Notes: generated from the sequence alone by a model not told the origin. Counted from the stretch's first letter, positions 45,051-58,812 are shown. The stretch: 64,000 nt of DNA from Ashinkailepas kermadecensis (GCA_034440615.1 JAOTOM010002653.1:1-64000); one strand, 5' to 3'. A program made the numbers and translations.

Positions 45051-47156
45051 TGGACTGCCAAAGGCAGGCGAGTGGTGATCCGGACCTCCGTCCGCCCAGA
45101 TGTGCCCACGCGTCCCGTACACGGGCGCAGCTTCACGAAAGGAATTTATCAAAAATGCACGAGTCTCAGCGATTGTGAGCGAGTGGTTTGATACGCGAGC
45201 ACCGCTGGCGCTGCTAACGCTGAGGCGGCCAGCACCCGGCGCGCATCTCGCAGACTTGCCTGCGTTGAGACGCCAAGGCAGTCGACGCTCCCCTGAACTC
45301 CAATCTAATCCAACCTGCGTTGAGACGTGTAGCGCACCCGCTGTGGGGCGCGCCTCGAACAAACTTGCCCCGCGATGCCAATATGCTAAAACTGGCAATA
45401 GGACGTAGAACATTCTGCAGGCTCCGTCGGCTTCTACAATGGCCACCACAATGGCCGGGGCCGACCGGGCTGGGTTGGTGAAGCAGGCATCGCCGGGTCG
45501 GTATTAACTACGACACTAGCTATGATAAGACGCCCAGGCTCAACTGGATTTACGGTCGTGTTTATGAGGAATTTCGGCAAGAACCACAGGCATTCATGCT
45601 GGGGTCTTTAAGTGCCACCAGCTAGGTTGGCTATACGTCGGCTATGTATCACAAAAGGATCACAACACAAGCTCTGGAATAAGCTGAAACGACGAGCGTA
45701 CGCCATCAATACTCATCCTTGTACTGAGTGCCTCTGAGTGCCACTGAGTGCCACACACATGACACCACGCTATCAAGCTCCGATCTGAAAAATACACTGC
45801 ACAGCTTGTTAAAAGTGTTACACTAATTCATAGCAAAAAGTTCCAATTGGAATATAAATTATCACAAGAAATCCAAAGGTGCTAACTATGTTTTCAGGCA
45901 GTTCTTATATTTGATTATATATTGGAGGCAGAGCAGCATGCTGTGAATGTTGTACCATCAAAAGGGCAGCATACATTGGTGTGCACGCAGCCATACACTG
46001 CTACCCAAATGCCAACAGTGATGTGTTACATCCTCACTGGTACAAGTTTTTGATGCTTGCTTGACTTGATACTTTTGGGTAATCAATGTGATATTTCACT
46101 TGCATCAAGCCCCCAGGCTGGTACCGGATCGGTCTGCCATTGTGCTATTGGACCAACTTCGGTGCAAGTCGAGTGAATGTGTGTATGTATGTATGTGGGC
46201 TGCTGAAAAGCACCAGTTTTAATATTTTAACCTGGACACTGGGGCTTATACACTTGTGCACTTTTTTAATTTTAAAGCAATCATCAACTTGATGAATTTT
46301 GATCATATCATGTCAAGCTTCCAATAACTTGAGGCAAGGATTGTATGAGATTGCAATGGCATGCATATATCACAACAATCCATCTGTACCGTATGTCATG
46401 AAGGATGATTACCATGAAAAACCTTGGCAATGCTGTTCCCTGGTCCCTTGATCACCAGGAAAATCTTAGTAATGTGAACCTTAACATGACAAAAATTAAA
46501 TATGAAATTAACTCAAGGTAAAGGTTTATTGTAAAATCACAGCTTGAACAAACATTACTACAATGGCCTTCAGTTAACACTCAAGCGATTAGTTAATGCT
46601 TATTCTTTCTGAATATATGATAATGAGTTGATGTTCTTGGCAAATTAACACTACAGAAGGCAACTATTATGCCAATTTACTTATGATCAATTCAATCTGG
46701 ATATATTTATTATTTTGAACATTGAACATGTGTTAATCTACCATCATGTTGATATATGAGAGGACATGCTGCCTGGTGATGTTATTGTCATTCAATTGTA
46801 AATTGCTGCCTGGGGAGGGGGGTATCACAGACAACTGGTGTTGCTAAGTTTACTGCTGCAGGGATGTTTGATAACTTATCACACATGGTCTTGGCAAGTG
46901 TTCCTTTCACTTGCAATAGAATCCTTGCTCCTCTTATCATCTCATCTAGGCATAAAACTATCTAGAATTATTTGTCAACCTATGCTTCTTAATGGTGTGA
47001 ACTTTACCTCTCTAATTTCCTTTTTCCATTTTACTTTCCGATCATGCATTGTCCCTCTTTTGTGTGCTTCCAGTTCAATGTCCATGCACAATTATTATTC
47101 CAAGTTTTCCATTTCCAGATGTAATCACCATTTCCAGTTGGCTCTTTCCCTGAGTA
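45051..47156. other. No gene recognised; AT-rich from about 45800
   Basis: Composition shifts to AT-rich near 45800 and stays so to 50800. This may be the 5' region of the retrotransposon or its insertion site. A short tgagtgccac repeat occurs at 45724-45755. Confidence 0.4.
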
Positions 47157-50115
47157 ATGAGCAGGCTCAAACTTGAAGGAGCTACATTGGAGTTACTAGG
47201 GAATGATTTGAATGATAAGTACTCTCCTCATGAACATATATTGTCACAATGTAAATATTATACCTTACCTCAACCACTTAACTTTAATGCTGGATTCTCA
47301 GTACTTCATATTAATGCAAGATCCCTCCAGAATAATTTTGATGACGTTGTTAATTTTCTAGCAAGCTTTAAAGTTGATTGGTCAGTTATTTGTGTGTCAG
47401 AGATATGGTTGAAGAAAGATTTAGAACAATACTTTAGTCTAAAAAATAATAATCTCTTTGCATCTAGTAGAAAAGAAGGTGAAGGTGGAGGTACAGCAAT
47501 ATATGTAAGTAATAGATATGAGGCTAGGGAAAGAAAAGACCTGGAGAGTGATCATTTTGAGACAAGTTTTCTGGAAATCAAAATGAAGTCGGGTGTACCA
47601 GCAAAAAGATTCCTAGTAGGGGAAATGTATAGACCTCCAAGTCTGAGCCACACTTTATTTATGGACTATTTGGAAAAAGCACTTGACTCATTGGAAAACA
47701 CTAAATGTACATGTGTCATAGCAGGGGACTTCAATTACAATCTTTTGAAATATCACTTTGATAAACCTACACTTAATTTCATGAATATGTTCAATTCTTA
47801 TGGATTTTTCCAAACAATCTCAGAAGCAACCCGGATTTGTAATGATTCTGATGCCCTTTTGGATAATATATTTATAAATGATGTTATGTCTTTAACAATT
47901 CAGGAATTCTACTTCATGATTTATCAGATCATTTTCCAGTTTTTCTTAATCTGTCATTAATTGAAAGTTCAATTATAACAAGACATTCAGTGACAGTCTT
48001 TGATAAGAATAAAATCAGTGAATTAAATGATCACCTCATCCGCAACTTAGAAGCCTTTCAAGATGAAACTGATGCTAATCAAGCATGCAACAAACTTATT
48101 AAGGCATATGAAACAGGTATTAAAAAATTATCGAAAACTTTTACACCCAGTAGAAGAAAGAATTCAATTAAACCATGGGTAACCATGCACTTCAGTGTTC
48201 CATAAATACAAAAAAAAATAAACTATATGCAAAATATATTAGGAATAAAATTGTACTGAATGAAAATGAATACAAAACGTATAGGAGCATGCGTTGCAAT
48301 GTGCTTAGGGATGCAAAACGATTATATTACAAGAGGGCATTCCAGGACAGCAAAGGTGATGGAAAAACATGGAAGTATTTAAATGAAATTATAAACAAGA
48401 ATGAATTGCAAACAGTTCCTCCAATGTGCTTTGTTGATAACTCTGGGGCTACCTGTGTAAATGAACAAATACCTGATAAATACAATACTTTTTTTGTCCA
48501 CGATAGGTAGTGAATTGGAAAAAAATGTACCTGCAACACACAACAGCCCATTATATTATCTTACACAGCTTACTTATGCCAGCATTAACGATGTTCCTTC
48601 TGTTAATGAAGCTCATATTGAAGAAATTGTTAAGTCTTTGAACCCTGTGAATGGAGGTATGGATAAAATTAGCACAAAAATTGTGCTTGGAACATATACA
48701 AGTATCCTGCAACATCTAACATACTTCTTTAATCTTTGTCTGAGCACTGCAATATTCCCTGATGCATTAAAATCTGCAGTTATAATTCCTCTATATAAAT
48801 CAGGGGAAAATAATAAATTTACGAATTATAGGCCAATCTCTTTGCTACCAATATTCTCGAAAGTGCTGGAAAGATTAATACACCGTAGTGTATCATCATT
48901 TATAAATGAAAATAATATCATACACCCATTGCAATTTGGTTTCAGAAAAAGCATAGAACATACATGCCAATTGCTCTGATGCATAACGAAGTAACTAAAT
49001 CCCTTGTAAATAATAAATTAGTTTGTACCCTGTATCTGGATTTGAAAAAGGCCTTTGACACTGTCAGCATCAGCATTTTGTTACACAAAAATTTACTTGA
49101 TTGGGTTTGGGGGAAATATATATAAACTGTTAAACTCATACCTATCAAATAGATCTCAAAGAACCAAGATACATGACATCCTCTCCCAACCATTAAATAT
49201 CACAACAGGTGATCTCAGGGTTCGATTATTGAACCTCTGCTATTTATTCTATACATTAACGATCTCTACACTGTTTCCAATTTGGCTAGCTTTTACCTAT
49301 TTGTAGACGATACTGCCATAACTATTACAGCTAATGATCATGTTGAATTACAAACTAAAGTAGATGAGGTAATACCCAAAATAATTGCATGGTTTCATAC
49401 CAACAGATTATCGATTAATGCTGATAAAACTGGATATCAAATTTTTTCCAGGAAACCATGTGATGACCTTCATGTCAAAATAAATACTTCCAATATTACA
49501 AGGCATAGCTGTATAAAATATTTAGGTGTATTTATCAATGAAGACATGACGTGGAAAAGCCACATCAATGCCATCTCTTCAAAAATTAGCAGGAATATTG
49601 GAATTATAGGCAAATCTAGGTACTTTCTATCAACTTGTGAATTGCTTCTTCTGCATAGTTCTTTAATACTGCCATATCTAAATTACTGTGCTGTTGTATG
49701 GTGAAGTACGTACCACTCTAAGCTCGACAAGATTATTAAGTTGCAGAAGCGTGTTCTCAGGATTGTTGACAAGAAACCTTACTTATACCATACAAATGAA
49801 TTGTTTATCAAACATAGAGTTCCTAAGTTTCTGGACATAGTTGATGAGCAATGTATTTACATCATGCTAGGTTTTCTAAATCACTCATTACCAGCACCTC
49901 TTTCTGATATGTTTCAACTTCATCAACAAGGTGGCCTCAGAGTCGGACAACACTTTCAAATACCCTTCTCTGATATCAATTACAGAATGTTTTCATTACC
50001 CTTTATTGCACCAAAAGCCTGGAATAAAATAATCTGCTCTCACTTCCATAGGATTGAAGATGTACCTAGGAATAAAATCATTTTGAAAAAAACACATCAG
50101 GCAATACATTATTAG
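47157..50115 (+). pseudogene. CR1/L2-like non-LTR retrotransposon ORF2 (endonuclease + RT), decayed
   Basis: Domain order is standard. Endonuclease 47270-47950 has FSVLHINARSL, VSEIWL, GDFNYN and, after a frame shift, SDHFP. A linker with KNKLYAKYIRNK follows. Reverse transcriptase 48600-49700 has NYRPISLLPIFSKVLERLI, LQFGFRKS, LDLKKAFDTV, FVDDTAI (catalytic; usually FADD) and KYLGVFI. A C-terminal domain ends at the TAA near 50113 (FIAPKAWNKI). At least six frame shifts or stops break it (about 47900, 48180, 48505, 48978, 49090, 49270 and the stop at 49704), so it is inactive. The target-primed, poly-protein design is that of the CR1/L2/Jockey group; the exact clade is unsure. Confidence 0.92.
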
Positions 50116-50617
50116 AAAATATGAACTTATTCAATGAGTATCAGTGATAATGATGTGGTATGTTCATTATCACTGGTGATCTGGTTGTCTTCTTCGGATA
50201 TTTTCGTTTAAGTATCATGTTTTCTTTTCTTTCTTCTTTCTTCATACTTGGTTCGTATTTTCTAGTTTAGTAGTAATAATAGTAATAGTTTAGGAGATGC
50301 ATGTGCAAGATTAGGGATTTTATATTAATTCCCCATTAACACCTACAGCATAGTTTTTTCTGGAGCCCTCGAAGACGTTACTAGCATTGCTAATTGTCTG
50401 AGAGGGCTTCAGGAACATCTTTTACTAATATCTGGTGGCGGGATCTGTCCAGCAAGAAACAGGAGCGGGGAGTGGTGTGACCTACCTTGACTTGCTTACC
50501 ATGACCTACTTCTCATCCCTGGAATTTAACGTAATTAGGTCGCACGGGTATGGAAGGGCACTCCGGCCTACCTATTAATGGGTAGGGGAAATAAAACAAA
50601 ATTTGGGGAAAACAAAA
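50116..50617 (+). other. Probable 3' untranslated tail of the retrotransposon
   Basis: It follows the ORF2 stop with no ORF and a T-rich stretch (50220-50245). The true 3' end cannot be fixed. The (TA)n tract follows. Confidence 0.4.
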
Positions 50618-51289
<672 letters not shown>

Positions 51290-52045
51290 GCAGCAACTTT
51301 TCCGTACTTAGGGTATTCACCTGCCTCATGAGCATTGTTATTTTATAATTCCATGAATACTCGGGCGGCCACATGGCCTGAAACAGAAAGATATTAGTTC
51401 TTATACGGTCTTAATAAGTAGCGGGCGGTCGGGCAGATTTCGCGGAGCATTCTAAAAGCCACAGTTAGAGATAATCAATGTTTGCGCAGCAATATTCTTG
51501 CTATTCAAGTATTTCTCTATTCGTTGCATTTAGTTCTTCGCTTGTACTTTTTATTTTGTGGCAGACACATGGCCTGAAACATAAAGATATTAGTTCTTAT
51601 ACGGCCTTAATGAGACACCGGTGGGTGGGATGGACGTCGCAGCCTTCTGAAATCCAAGATAAGCTGTGGTGGCTATATTTCCCCGAAAACCTTCCTGCTA
51701 TTTTATTACTTGCCTATTCGTTGCGTGTAGTTATTCGTTTGTATTTCCTGTAGTTTGGCGGTCACATGGCCTGATACACAAAGAGAATCGTTCATATGCT
51801 GCAATAGCTGGCAGGCTCAGCCGACCTCGCAGACACCAGAATGCTACTGGAAGAGGTAATCGATATTTCTCCTGGCTCCTTCTTCTTGAGGAGTCAGGAG
51901 TCCTCTCAGTCAGGAGTCCTCTGCTCCTCCTTCTTGGTATCTGTGTATTTGCTTTTTCGCCGCATATATTTTGTTGTTTGTATCGTCCAGTCTGGTGACC
52001 ACGTGACCATAAACATACACATATGGACTGGCCAATTGTCATTGT
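51290..52045 (+). repeat. ~195-240 bp tandem repeat, about three and a half units
   Basis: The landmark cacatggcctgaaaca.aaag recurs near 51369, 51569 and 51764, and a diverged ccacgtgaccataaacata at 51999. Each is preceded by a ..cttg.tatt..ttcg.. stretch and a gcggtc/gcgac-type word. Units are strongly diverged. Confidence 0.7.
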
Positions 52046-52432
52046 GATGGCGTGGGAGGGAGTTGCGGAAGGGCAGAAATGTTGCTTTGTGCCGATTTCC
52101 AGAACGCACGATAAATAACTAGCATGGATAAATAGTGCAAAAGGTACTGATCAGGTCATAGAAGCATTAACCATGAACAATTAAACCATTACAACTGGAC
52201 ACACGATGGATGAGAAAATGCGTGTCCATTCGATCTGGCCTCGCGAAATTCGAGCACATATGAAAGCTAAGGCTTGTTTGTTCGGCTCGTGAACTGATAT
52301 CTCGTGAATTTGTGAACTTAAAAGATACCTTGAACATTTATAATTTGTTTCAGATGCATTTATACGATGAGGTACCAATCTGAACTACTTCAATTTGACG
52401 ATATCGTTTGCGCGTCAAGCATTTCGTCAAAC

Positions 52433-52486
52433 AAAACAAAAAAAAAAACTTTCTTTAACCCAATTTAAAATAAAAAAAAAAAAAAA

Positions 52487-52542
<56 letters not shown>

Positions 52543-52605
52543 TTTAAAAAGTTAATTAAAAAATTGCAAAAAAAAAAAAAAAAAAAACCCCCCCGAGAGG
52601 AGAGG

Positions 52606-52657
<52 letters not shown>

Positions 52658-52780
52658 AGGAAGGAACCCCCAAAAAAAAAAAAAAAAAAAACCAACCCCA
52701 CAAACCCAAAAAAAAAAAAAAAAAAAAAACAACCCCCCCCCCGGGAAAAAAAAAAAAAAAGGGGGAAAAAACCCCCCCCA

Positions 52781-52823
<43 letters not shown>

Positions 52824-52848
52824 AAAAACCAAACCCAAAAAAAAATGA
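52433..52848. repeat. Homopolymer-dominated low-complexity tract
   Basis: Poly-A runs are interspersed with short C and G runs. Runs reach more than 30 bases. The Lys-only and Phe-only ORFs across it have no meaning. Such texture may reflect consensus failure. Confidence 0.85.
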
Positions 52849-53469
52849 AATGGTTATTTTTTTAGTATTTTTGATTATTAATTATTTTTGTTTATTGTCA
52901 CCGTTATCAGGCCAGATCCACAAAATGGAGCATTATATCGCCTTCCATCATACAACAAGTGATATATAGAAAATAAAATAGAGAGAAAGGGAAAAAAACC
53001 AAAAAGAAAAAAAAAATGCAAGTTTCAATGAATAAAGAGAAACTATGATGATGATGATGATCACACGATGATTAGATTGGGTTTCGTCATAGCTCCTGTA
53101 TAAAAATGTTTTTTTTTTTTCCCCGGGAAAAAAAAATTTTAAAAAATTGGCATCGGGCCTGATGACACGTGTTGCAAGTTTCACAGGCCCGATATACGAA
53201 TGTTCGCTTTCCGTAGTTTACTTGACGTATAGGAGATGTAGCATGCCGGACTGTCTGGAGCATCGAGATACGACGTCGGCGGATGTCTGCGACTGTCGTG
53301 GCCGACATCCAATGGGTATTTCTAACGACATCTCATATGTAGTCGAGCTGCATGCGACCGGAAATCGCACGTGCATCAAAGTCGATGATCTGAACTGTGG
53401 CCATCTGTGTCTGCGTTGCACTACCGCACACCGGGACGCAGTACGTGCTGCGTGCCATGCCTGGCGCGT
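52849..53469. other. No gene recognised
   Basis: A short gat repeat lies near 53045. An ORF (53147-53472 part) leading into the 15-bp array has a Cys-rich stretch but no recognised domain. Confidence 0.35.
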
Positions 53470-54315
53470 CAATGGTGACGGGCGACATGGTGACAGGCGA
53501 CATGGTGACAGGCGACATGGTGACAGGCGACATGGTGACAGGCGATATGGTTACAGGCGACATGGTGACAGGCGACATGCGGACAGGCGACATGGTGACA
53601 GGCGACATGGTGACAGGCGACATGATGATAGGCGACATGCGGACAGGCGACATGGTGACAGGCGACATGGTGACAGGCGACATGATGACAGGCGACATGG
53701 TGACAGGCGACATGGTGACAGGTGACATGGTGACAGGCGACATGGTGACAGGAGACATGGTGACAGGCGACATGGTGACAGGCGACATGGTGACAGGCGA
53801 CATGGTGACAGGCGACATGGTGACAGGCGACATGGTGGGGGACATGGTGACAAGCGACATGGTGACAGGCACCATGGTGACAGGCACCATGGACAGGCGA
53901 CATGGTGACAGGCGACATGGTGACAGGCGACATGGTGACAGGCGATATGGTTACAGGCGACATGGTGACAGGCGACATGCGGACAGGCGACATGGTGACA
54001 GGCGACATGGTGACAGGCGACATGGTGACAGGTGACATGGTGACAGGCGACATGGTGACAGGCGACATGGTGACAGGCGACATGGTGACAGGCGACATGG
54101 TGACAGGCGACATGGTGACAGGCGACATGGTGACTGGTGACAGGTGGCATGATGACAGGCGACATGGTGACAGGCGACATGGTGACAGGCGACATGGTGA
54201 CAGGCGACATGGTGACAGGCGACATGATGACAGGCGACATGGTGACATGCGACATGGTGACAGGCGACATGGTGACAGGCGACATGGTGACGGGAGACAT
54301 GGTGACAGGCGGACA
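53470..54315 (+). repeat. 15-bp minisatellite, about 56 units
   Basis: The unit gacatggtgacaggc occurs with variants (gatatggttacaggc, gacatgcggacaggc, gacatgatgacaggc). The variant group starting gatatggttac occurs at 53544 and again at 53944 in the same order, so about 400 bp has been duplicated as a block. Unit length is divisible by three, so long ORFs exist in five frames. None is credible. Confidence 0.95.
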
Positions 54316-54636
54316 GTGTTCGGCCTGAAGCAAGCTGGTCACCACGCGGCTGCACCTCGCCACAGGCGAATTGAAGTAGTGAGCGTCCCAGGTGACATTC
54401 GAGTCCACCCCGACGGCCAAGTTTCCACGTGTTTGGAAGGCGCATTCAAGTGTCGGATTCATGCAAGTCACAGCGATGCACAATCAGTTTGGTTGTACAT
54501 CATGTCCTATTACATTGCACACCAAGTCAAATCAACTGGGCTTTTCCTGCGTTCACATTCATCCTGTGCTGGCAGAACCACGCACACATCACGTCTAGTA
54601 CGCGTCTCGGTTTGTCATCTTTGCGAGTTTGCTGCG

Positions 54637-55115
54637 GCTGCCCGTGATTGCCAGCTGTGTTGTCGGCAAAACGGACGACTGAAAGCTCGAGTTCGTTATG
54701 TTTTGCTGGATCCGCGCAGGTAAAGGTCTACAAACTTTATATCCTGATGGTCAAACTGGTGTAATGCATAAGGTGCCGAAGTCGAGGTAATGATATAAGA
54801 CTAAGTCGTTTTAATGAATAATTATTTATGTAAAACACATATATGAAGTTGGAGGTTTACCTTAGGTTAATTTTTATCAGAACGACATTATTATCTGCGT
54901 TTTTCAGTTCCAATCTGGTGGTTCCATTGCCTACACATCGCAATTGGTACGTCGTATTGGCTATCTTGGCGGAATCACATCTTGACGATAATGATGGTCG
55001 GAGTATAGATGTGATGACAGCACATGTCATATCTATTTGTTCGTTGCGGCTTTCTGTGATTGCCAGCAGATTGTGTCGTCGACAAAACGGACGACTGAAA
55101 GTCCGTCAAGTTACG
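54637..55115 (+). repeat. Two diverged copies of a ~60-bp sequence
   Basis: gtgattgccagc, ..gtgt.gtcg(g/a)caaaacggac and gactgaaag occur at 54637-54697 and 55055-55115 in the same order. Confidence 0.7.
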
Positions 55116-55311
55116 CGGGGACATGGCATGTCGTGTTGGTGCTGGCGATGTTGTACGACAATGGGCCGGTGCTCGATCCCTGGAAAGTTAGCATGGGCAC
55201 ATCCCAGAGTTCAGAGAGCTTGTCACCGGGCCGAACACGCTGCACGTGACCTTGGAGGCAGCTTACGACCCATCCTGGTGTTATCTGCGGCAGTTGAAGT
55301 TGTTTTTCCAG

Positions 55312-55492
55312 GGGCGGGGATGGCCGAGTGGTTAAGGTGTTGAGTTCTGGGTACCAAGGGTCCTGGGTTCGACACTCGCACCACTCGGGACATCCCCAAT
55401 CCCGCGGCCCACCGGCGAAGCAGTGTGGGCGGTGCCATTAGCCGTGAATGTGCATACAGTGCGTCATGAATCACCCAATAAACAAACAAAAC
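55312..55492 (+). mobile_element. tRNA(Ser/Leu)-like SINE with target-site duplication
   Basis: The head GGGGATGGCCGAGTGGTTAA carries a near-perfect class II box A. Box B is GGGTTCGACAC. A CATCCCC word 80 bp on can pair with the 5' GGGGATG. The anticodon arm does not fold properly, so it is not a working tRNA. A GC-rich body and a caataaacaaacaaaac tail follow. Flanks are GTTTTTCCAG (55302-55311) and GTTTTCCAG (55493-55501), a near-exact duplication. Confidence 0.8.
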
Positions 55493-55501
55493 GTTTTCCA
55501 G

Positions 55502-57344
55502 AATTGCAGCATTATCCATAACATCGCAGCATTTACTCTGGTCTATGAAAGCTAAACTAGATACTTCTGAGTCATTCACTCCCAGGAGAACTTGGTCAGA
55601 TATTGTCAGGAGAGCTTCGGAGGTCGAGTGATTTGCTATCAAACCGTGCTGGTGTGAACTGAAGAGATGGTTGCGCAGTATGAATGATGTAACTTAGTTG
55701 TGCTGATATTCTCTATAAGTTTTGAAATCATTGGTATGCATGGATGCACTCGAGCGTACTGAGCGGGTGCCTTTTCCTCTCAGCGGGCCTTTTTCCACGA
55801 GGGTGGCGCCGTTGGATGCCAAAATCCATTGAGCGAGGGGTGGTGGGGTGTACTCAACCTCCACAGAGGGACACTTTTCCCGGTGAGAGGGGCGCCACCC
55901 TTCTATGAGGAGATGATATACGCCACCAGTGTTCTGTATTCGCCCCTGGCTGCAATGCAGTTTCATGTGGCGGCACCAAGCGTTTTGAACTCATGTTGCT
56001 GTCATGGTACGCTGGCGGTCGTACTCAGTCACGGTATATTTGTGTCGTGGAAGTCACTGCAGCTAACTGCGATCGATGAGTGGCACGTAAAGGAGCTTGC
56101 TGGGCTCTCACGAAACACGTTCTATTGGTTCTATCACAATTAGTATGAGGTAAAGCAGCTCTGCATAATGTGGTTCTGACAGATGGGCACTGTGCAATAT
56201 CAGTCTTTCTTAGTGGTGTCTACAACAAGAAGCATACAGTTCATATGAATAGGCCGCAGTTACCGATATTCACATGGTGGGTGCATACCTTCAGAAAACT
56301 ACTGCCAAAGTAGTTCATCCTGAGCCTGGAATGTCAATCGGCCCCGACTATATATACGGTCCGTGTATTATTAATATATGATGCGGAGGAACGAGTGCTT
56401 TTTCCGGATCTCAAAAGGTACTATGAGCATCTACATTCATAGGTATTGAGTCATGCTGGATATCATCATGCCTGCTGCGCCCTCTGCGCCGATGCTGTAC
56501 CGCAGTAAATTCAGCAGTGGCCTTGCGGTGGCTACGACGATTATCAACAAGTGCGAATACCAAAAGGATTTTCCTTTAAATCAGGTGAGTGTCTTCAGAG
56601 TGACATGGTATTAAAAACCTGAACAAAAAAAATAGTAAAAGGGTACGAATCTCTGCAGCAAACCAAAGATACTTACTTCTTTCAAATACCAAGATGTATT
56701 TACTTTCCATATTCTTAAATGCGAGTGTGTATGCAGCTTCCTTCTACCCACCGCATGGCTGAAATCGTCATGTAAATGTCTTGATGCCGTCCGAACTTCC
56801 TCTGGAGCAGAAATCTGGAACTACGATAAGGCACTGATAAAAATGTGAGAGGCGTTTATATTCTCCGAGAATAGCAGACGTTCTCATTTTTCCTGTTCAA
56901 ATTACGCCACACAAAACGAGCACTCAGTTTGCGACATGCTGAGAACACCATTCCCAGAAGAGACTGCCAGTGCGTTGAGACTAACAAGTGTTGTCAATGC
57001 AACAATGAATCAATGTATGTAATCATCTACACGCGACATGTTAGGGAAGCTATATGGAAACGCATTTCCACAGGATGTTTGTCAGCTTCTAGCAAGCCAG
57101 CTCATTTTCACACATCTTTAAGACCAATGGCTGCTTTTAATCAGGCCCCACTGTAGAGTTCGCATTAAATATAAAATGCTGCAACCTTATGAACAGTATC
57201 ATGCGAGTTGGACACGTGCCGATCAAGTACCTGATGGGCCTCTGGATACTTTTGAGCAGTGTGGCTAAATTTGTTCAGGTAGACGTCAAAGTGTGGACGA
57301 AACAGATTCCTCCGGTAGTTCTTAAAAGTCATTCTATCCAGGGA
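55502..57344 (+). other. Unrecognised, with possible coding remnants
   Basis: A stretch near 55970-56180 reads VVLSHGIFVSWKSLQLTAID followed by EWHVKELAGLSRNTFYWFYH. Later near 56530 an open piece ends at a good donor (aatcag then gtgagt, 56585). They may be exons of a decayed gene linked to the remnant at 58660-59012. No family is recognised. An inverted pair gagggtggcgcc / ggcgccaccc spans 55799-55898. Confidence 0.3.
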
Positions 57345-57955
57345 ATCCTTGGTTTTTGGACGATTATCGGACTTCACTGGATTATCAGGATTGGTGTTTT
57401 GAAAGGTCTGTACTTCGGCTTGTCTTGTCAAGCCTTCGAAGAACCAAAATTGTGAATACAACATAAACGATCGAGATGCAAGCTTGACATCATTGAAGGA
57501 CATTTAAATTATTGCACGCTCCAATTCATTGGGGACATTTTTGGTTCCAACAATCGACCACATTGATACAAAAAGGGGCGGAAGCATAATACCTTAAAAT
57601 AACACACATAGACATACATACGAGACATCGCAAGCATTTAGCTTCCGACATCATTAAAGGACCCTTAAATTCTGGTCGCTCACTTCACTTCGAATCTCAC
57701 TTTTAAAAGAGCGCGTTTCTTCGGCTTCGGAGTGTGCAAGCCCATTTGCAACCAGTAAATTAACAGCTGTGAAGGAAGTGGAGCATGCAGTCCCATATCA
57801 GGTTCAGGGAGAAATTCCCCACGCCTTGGTTCAGAGATAGCGAGTGCAGCCTTATTTCTATGGCCTCTCATATACACGTCTGCCCCAGAAGGACTCCACT
57901 GCCAGTGTCAGCCTTAGACGGGTCGAACGCTTGGCCGTACTGGGCCAAGTGCGGC
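57345..57955. repeat. Left arm of a second inverted duplication
   Basis: It mirrors 58192-58812. Landmarks in reverse order include aaaggtctgtacttcggctt, acataaacgatcgagatg, gcttgacatcattgaaggac, cacgccttggttc and gacgggtcgaacgc. Arms diverge noticeably by eye. The spacer between them is about 236 bp. Confidence 0.88.
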
Positions 57956-58191
57956 CAAGCATCATAGTGTTGTAACAACAGCATCGGATCGCAAACATCA
58001 TTGGCGACCGGTCGAGGTCTACCCACAAAGACCAACTGGTTCATCCCAAGGATCCCATTCTAAAGGAAAATAGAAGAGGCGTGGTGTACTGAACACCATC
58101 CGGAGCGGCGCCACTTACATAGCCGAGAGCGGCCGCCCCAAATGCGTCCGCCTGAAAGAACACGTGGCTGCTCTTAAGCATGGCCGTGCCG

Positions 58192-58812
58192 ACACCTCTC
58201 CACCGGCGGAACACTGGGCCTAGTACGGTCATGCGTTCGACCCGTCTGAGGCTGACTCTCCGGCAGTGGAGTCGTCCTGGACCAGACGCGTAGTTAGAGA
58301 GGCCATTGAAATAAGGCTGCACTCGCCATCTCCGAACCAAGGCGTGGGCAAGTTCTCCCTGAGCCCGATATGGAAATGCATGCTGTACGCCACAATAATA
58401 TACTGGTTGATATACTGGTTACAAATGAGCTTACACACTCCGAATCCAAATAATTGTTTCGTTTAAAATGTGAGACATGAAATGAGGTCAGCGACTTGAA
58501 ATGTCCTTCAATGATGCCAGAAGTGAAATGTTTGCGATGTCCTCTATGTATGTCTATCTGTGTCATGCTAAGGTATTATATCCCCGCCACTTTTTGTATC
58601 ATTGTAATCGATTGTTGAAACCAAGTGGCCAGAATGACTTAGCGCGTGCAATACTTTAAATGTCCTTCAATGATGTCAAGCTTCCATCTCGATCGTTTAT
58701 GTTGTATTCACAATATTGCCTCGTTGAAGGTTTCACGAGACAAGCCGAAGTACAGACCTTTCGAAGCATCGATCTTTACAATCCGGTAAAGTCCGAGAAT
58801 CATCCCAAAATC
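58192..58812. repeat. Right arm of the second inverted duplication
   Basis: It is the inverted counterpart of 57345-57955. Reading frames shared by both arms point outward from the centre. Confidence 0.88.

Noticed and set aside
52455..52848. Poly-Phe and poly-Lys ORFs
   Set aside because: Homopolymer tract, doubtful sequence.
53333..54723. Five overlapping long ORFs of up to 310 codons
   Set aside because: All are read-throughs of a 15-bp tandem repeat without stops. No start, domain or codon signal.
55316..55400. Functional tRNA-Ser/Leu gene
   Set aside because: Box A and acceptor pairing are good, but anticodon and T stems do not fold, extra bases precede the 3' strand, and a SINE body, tail and target duplication follow.
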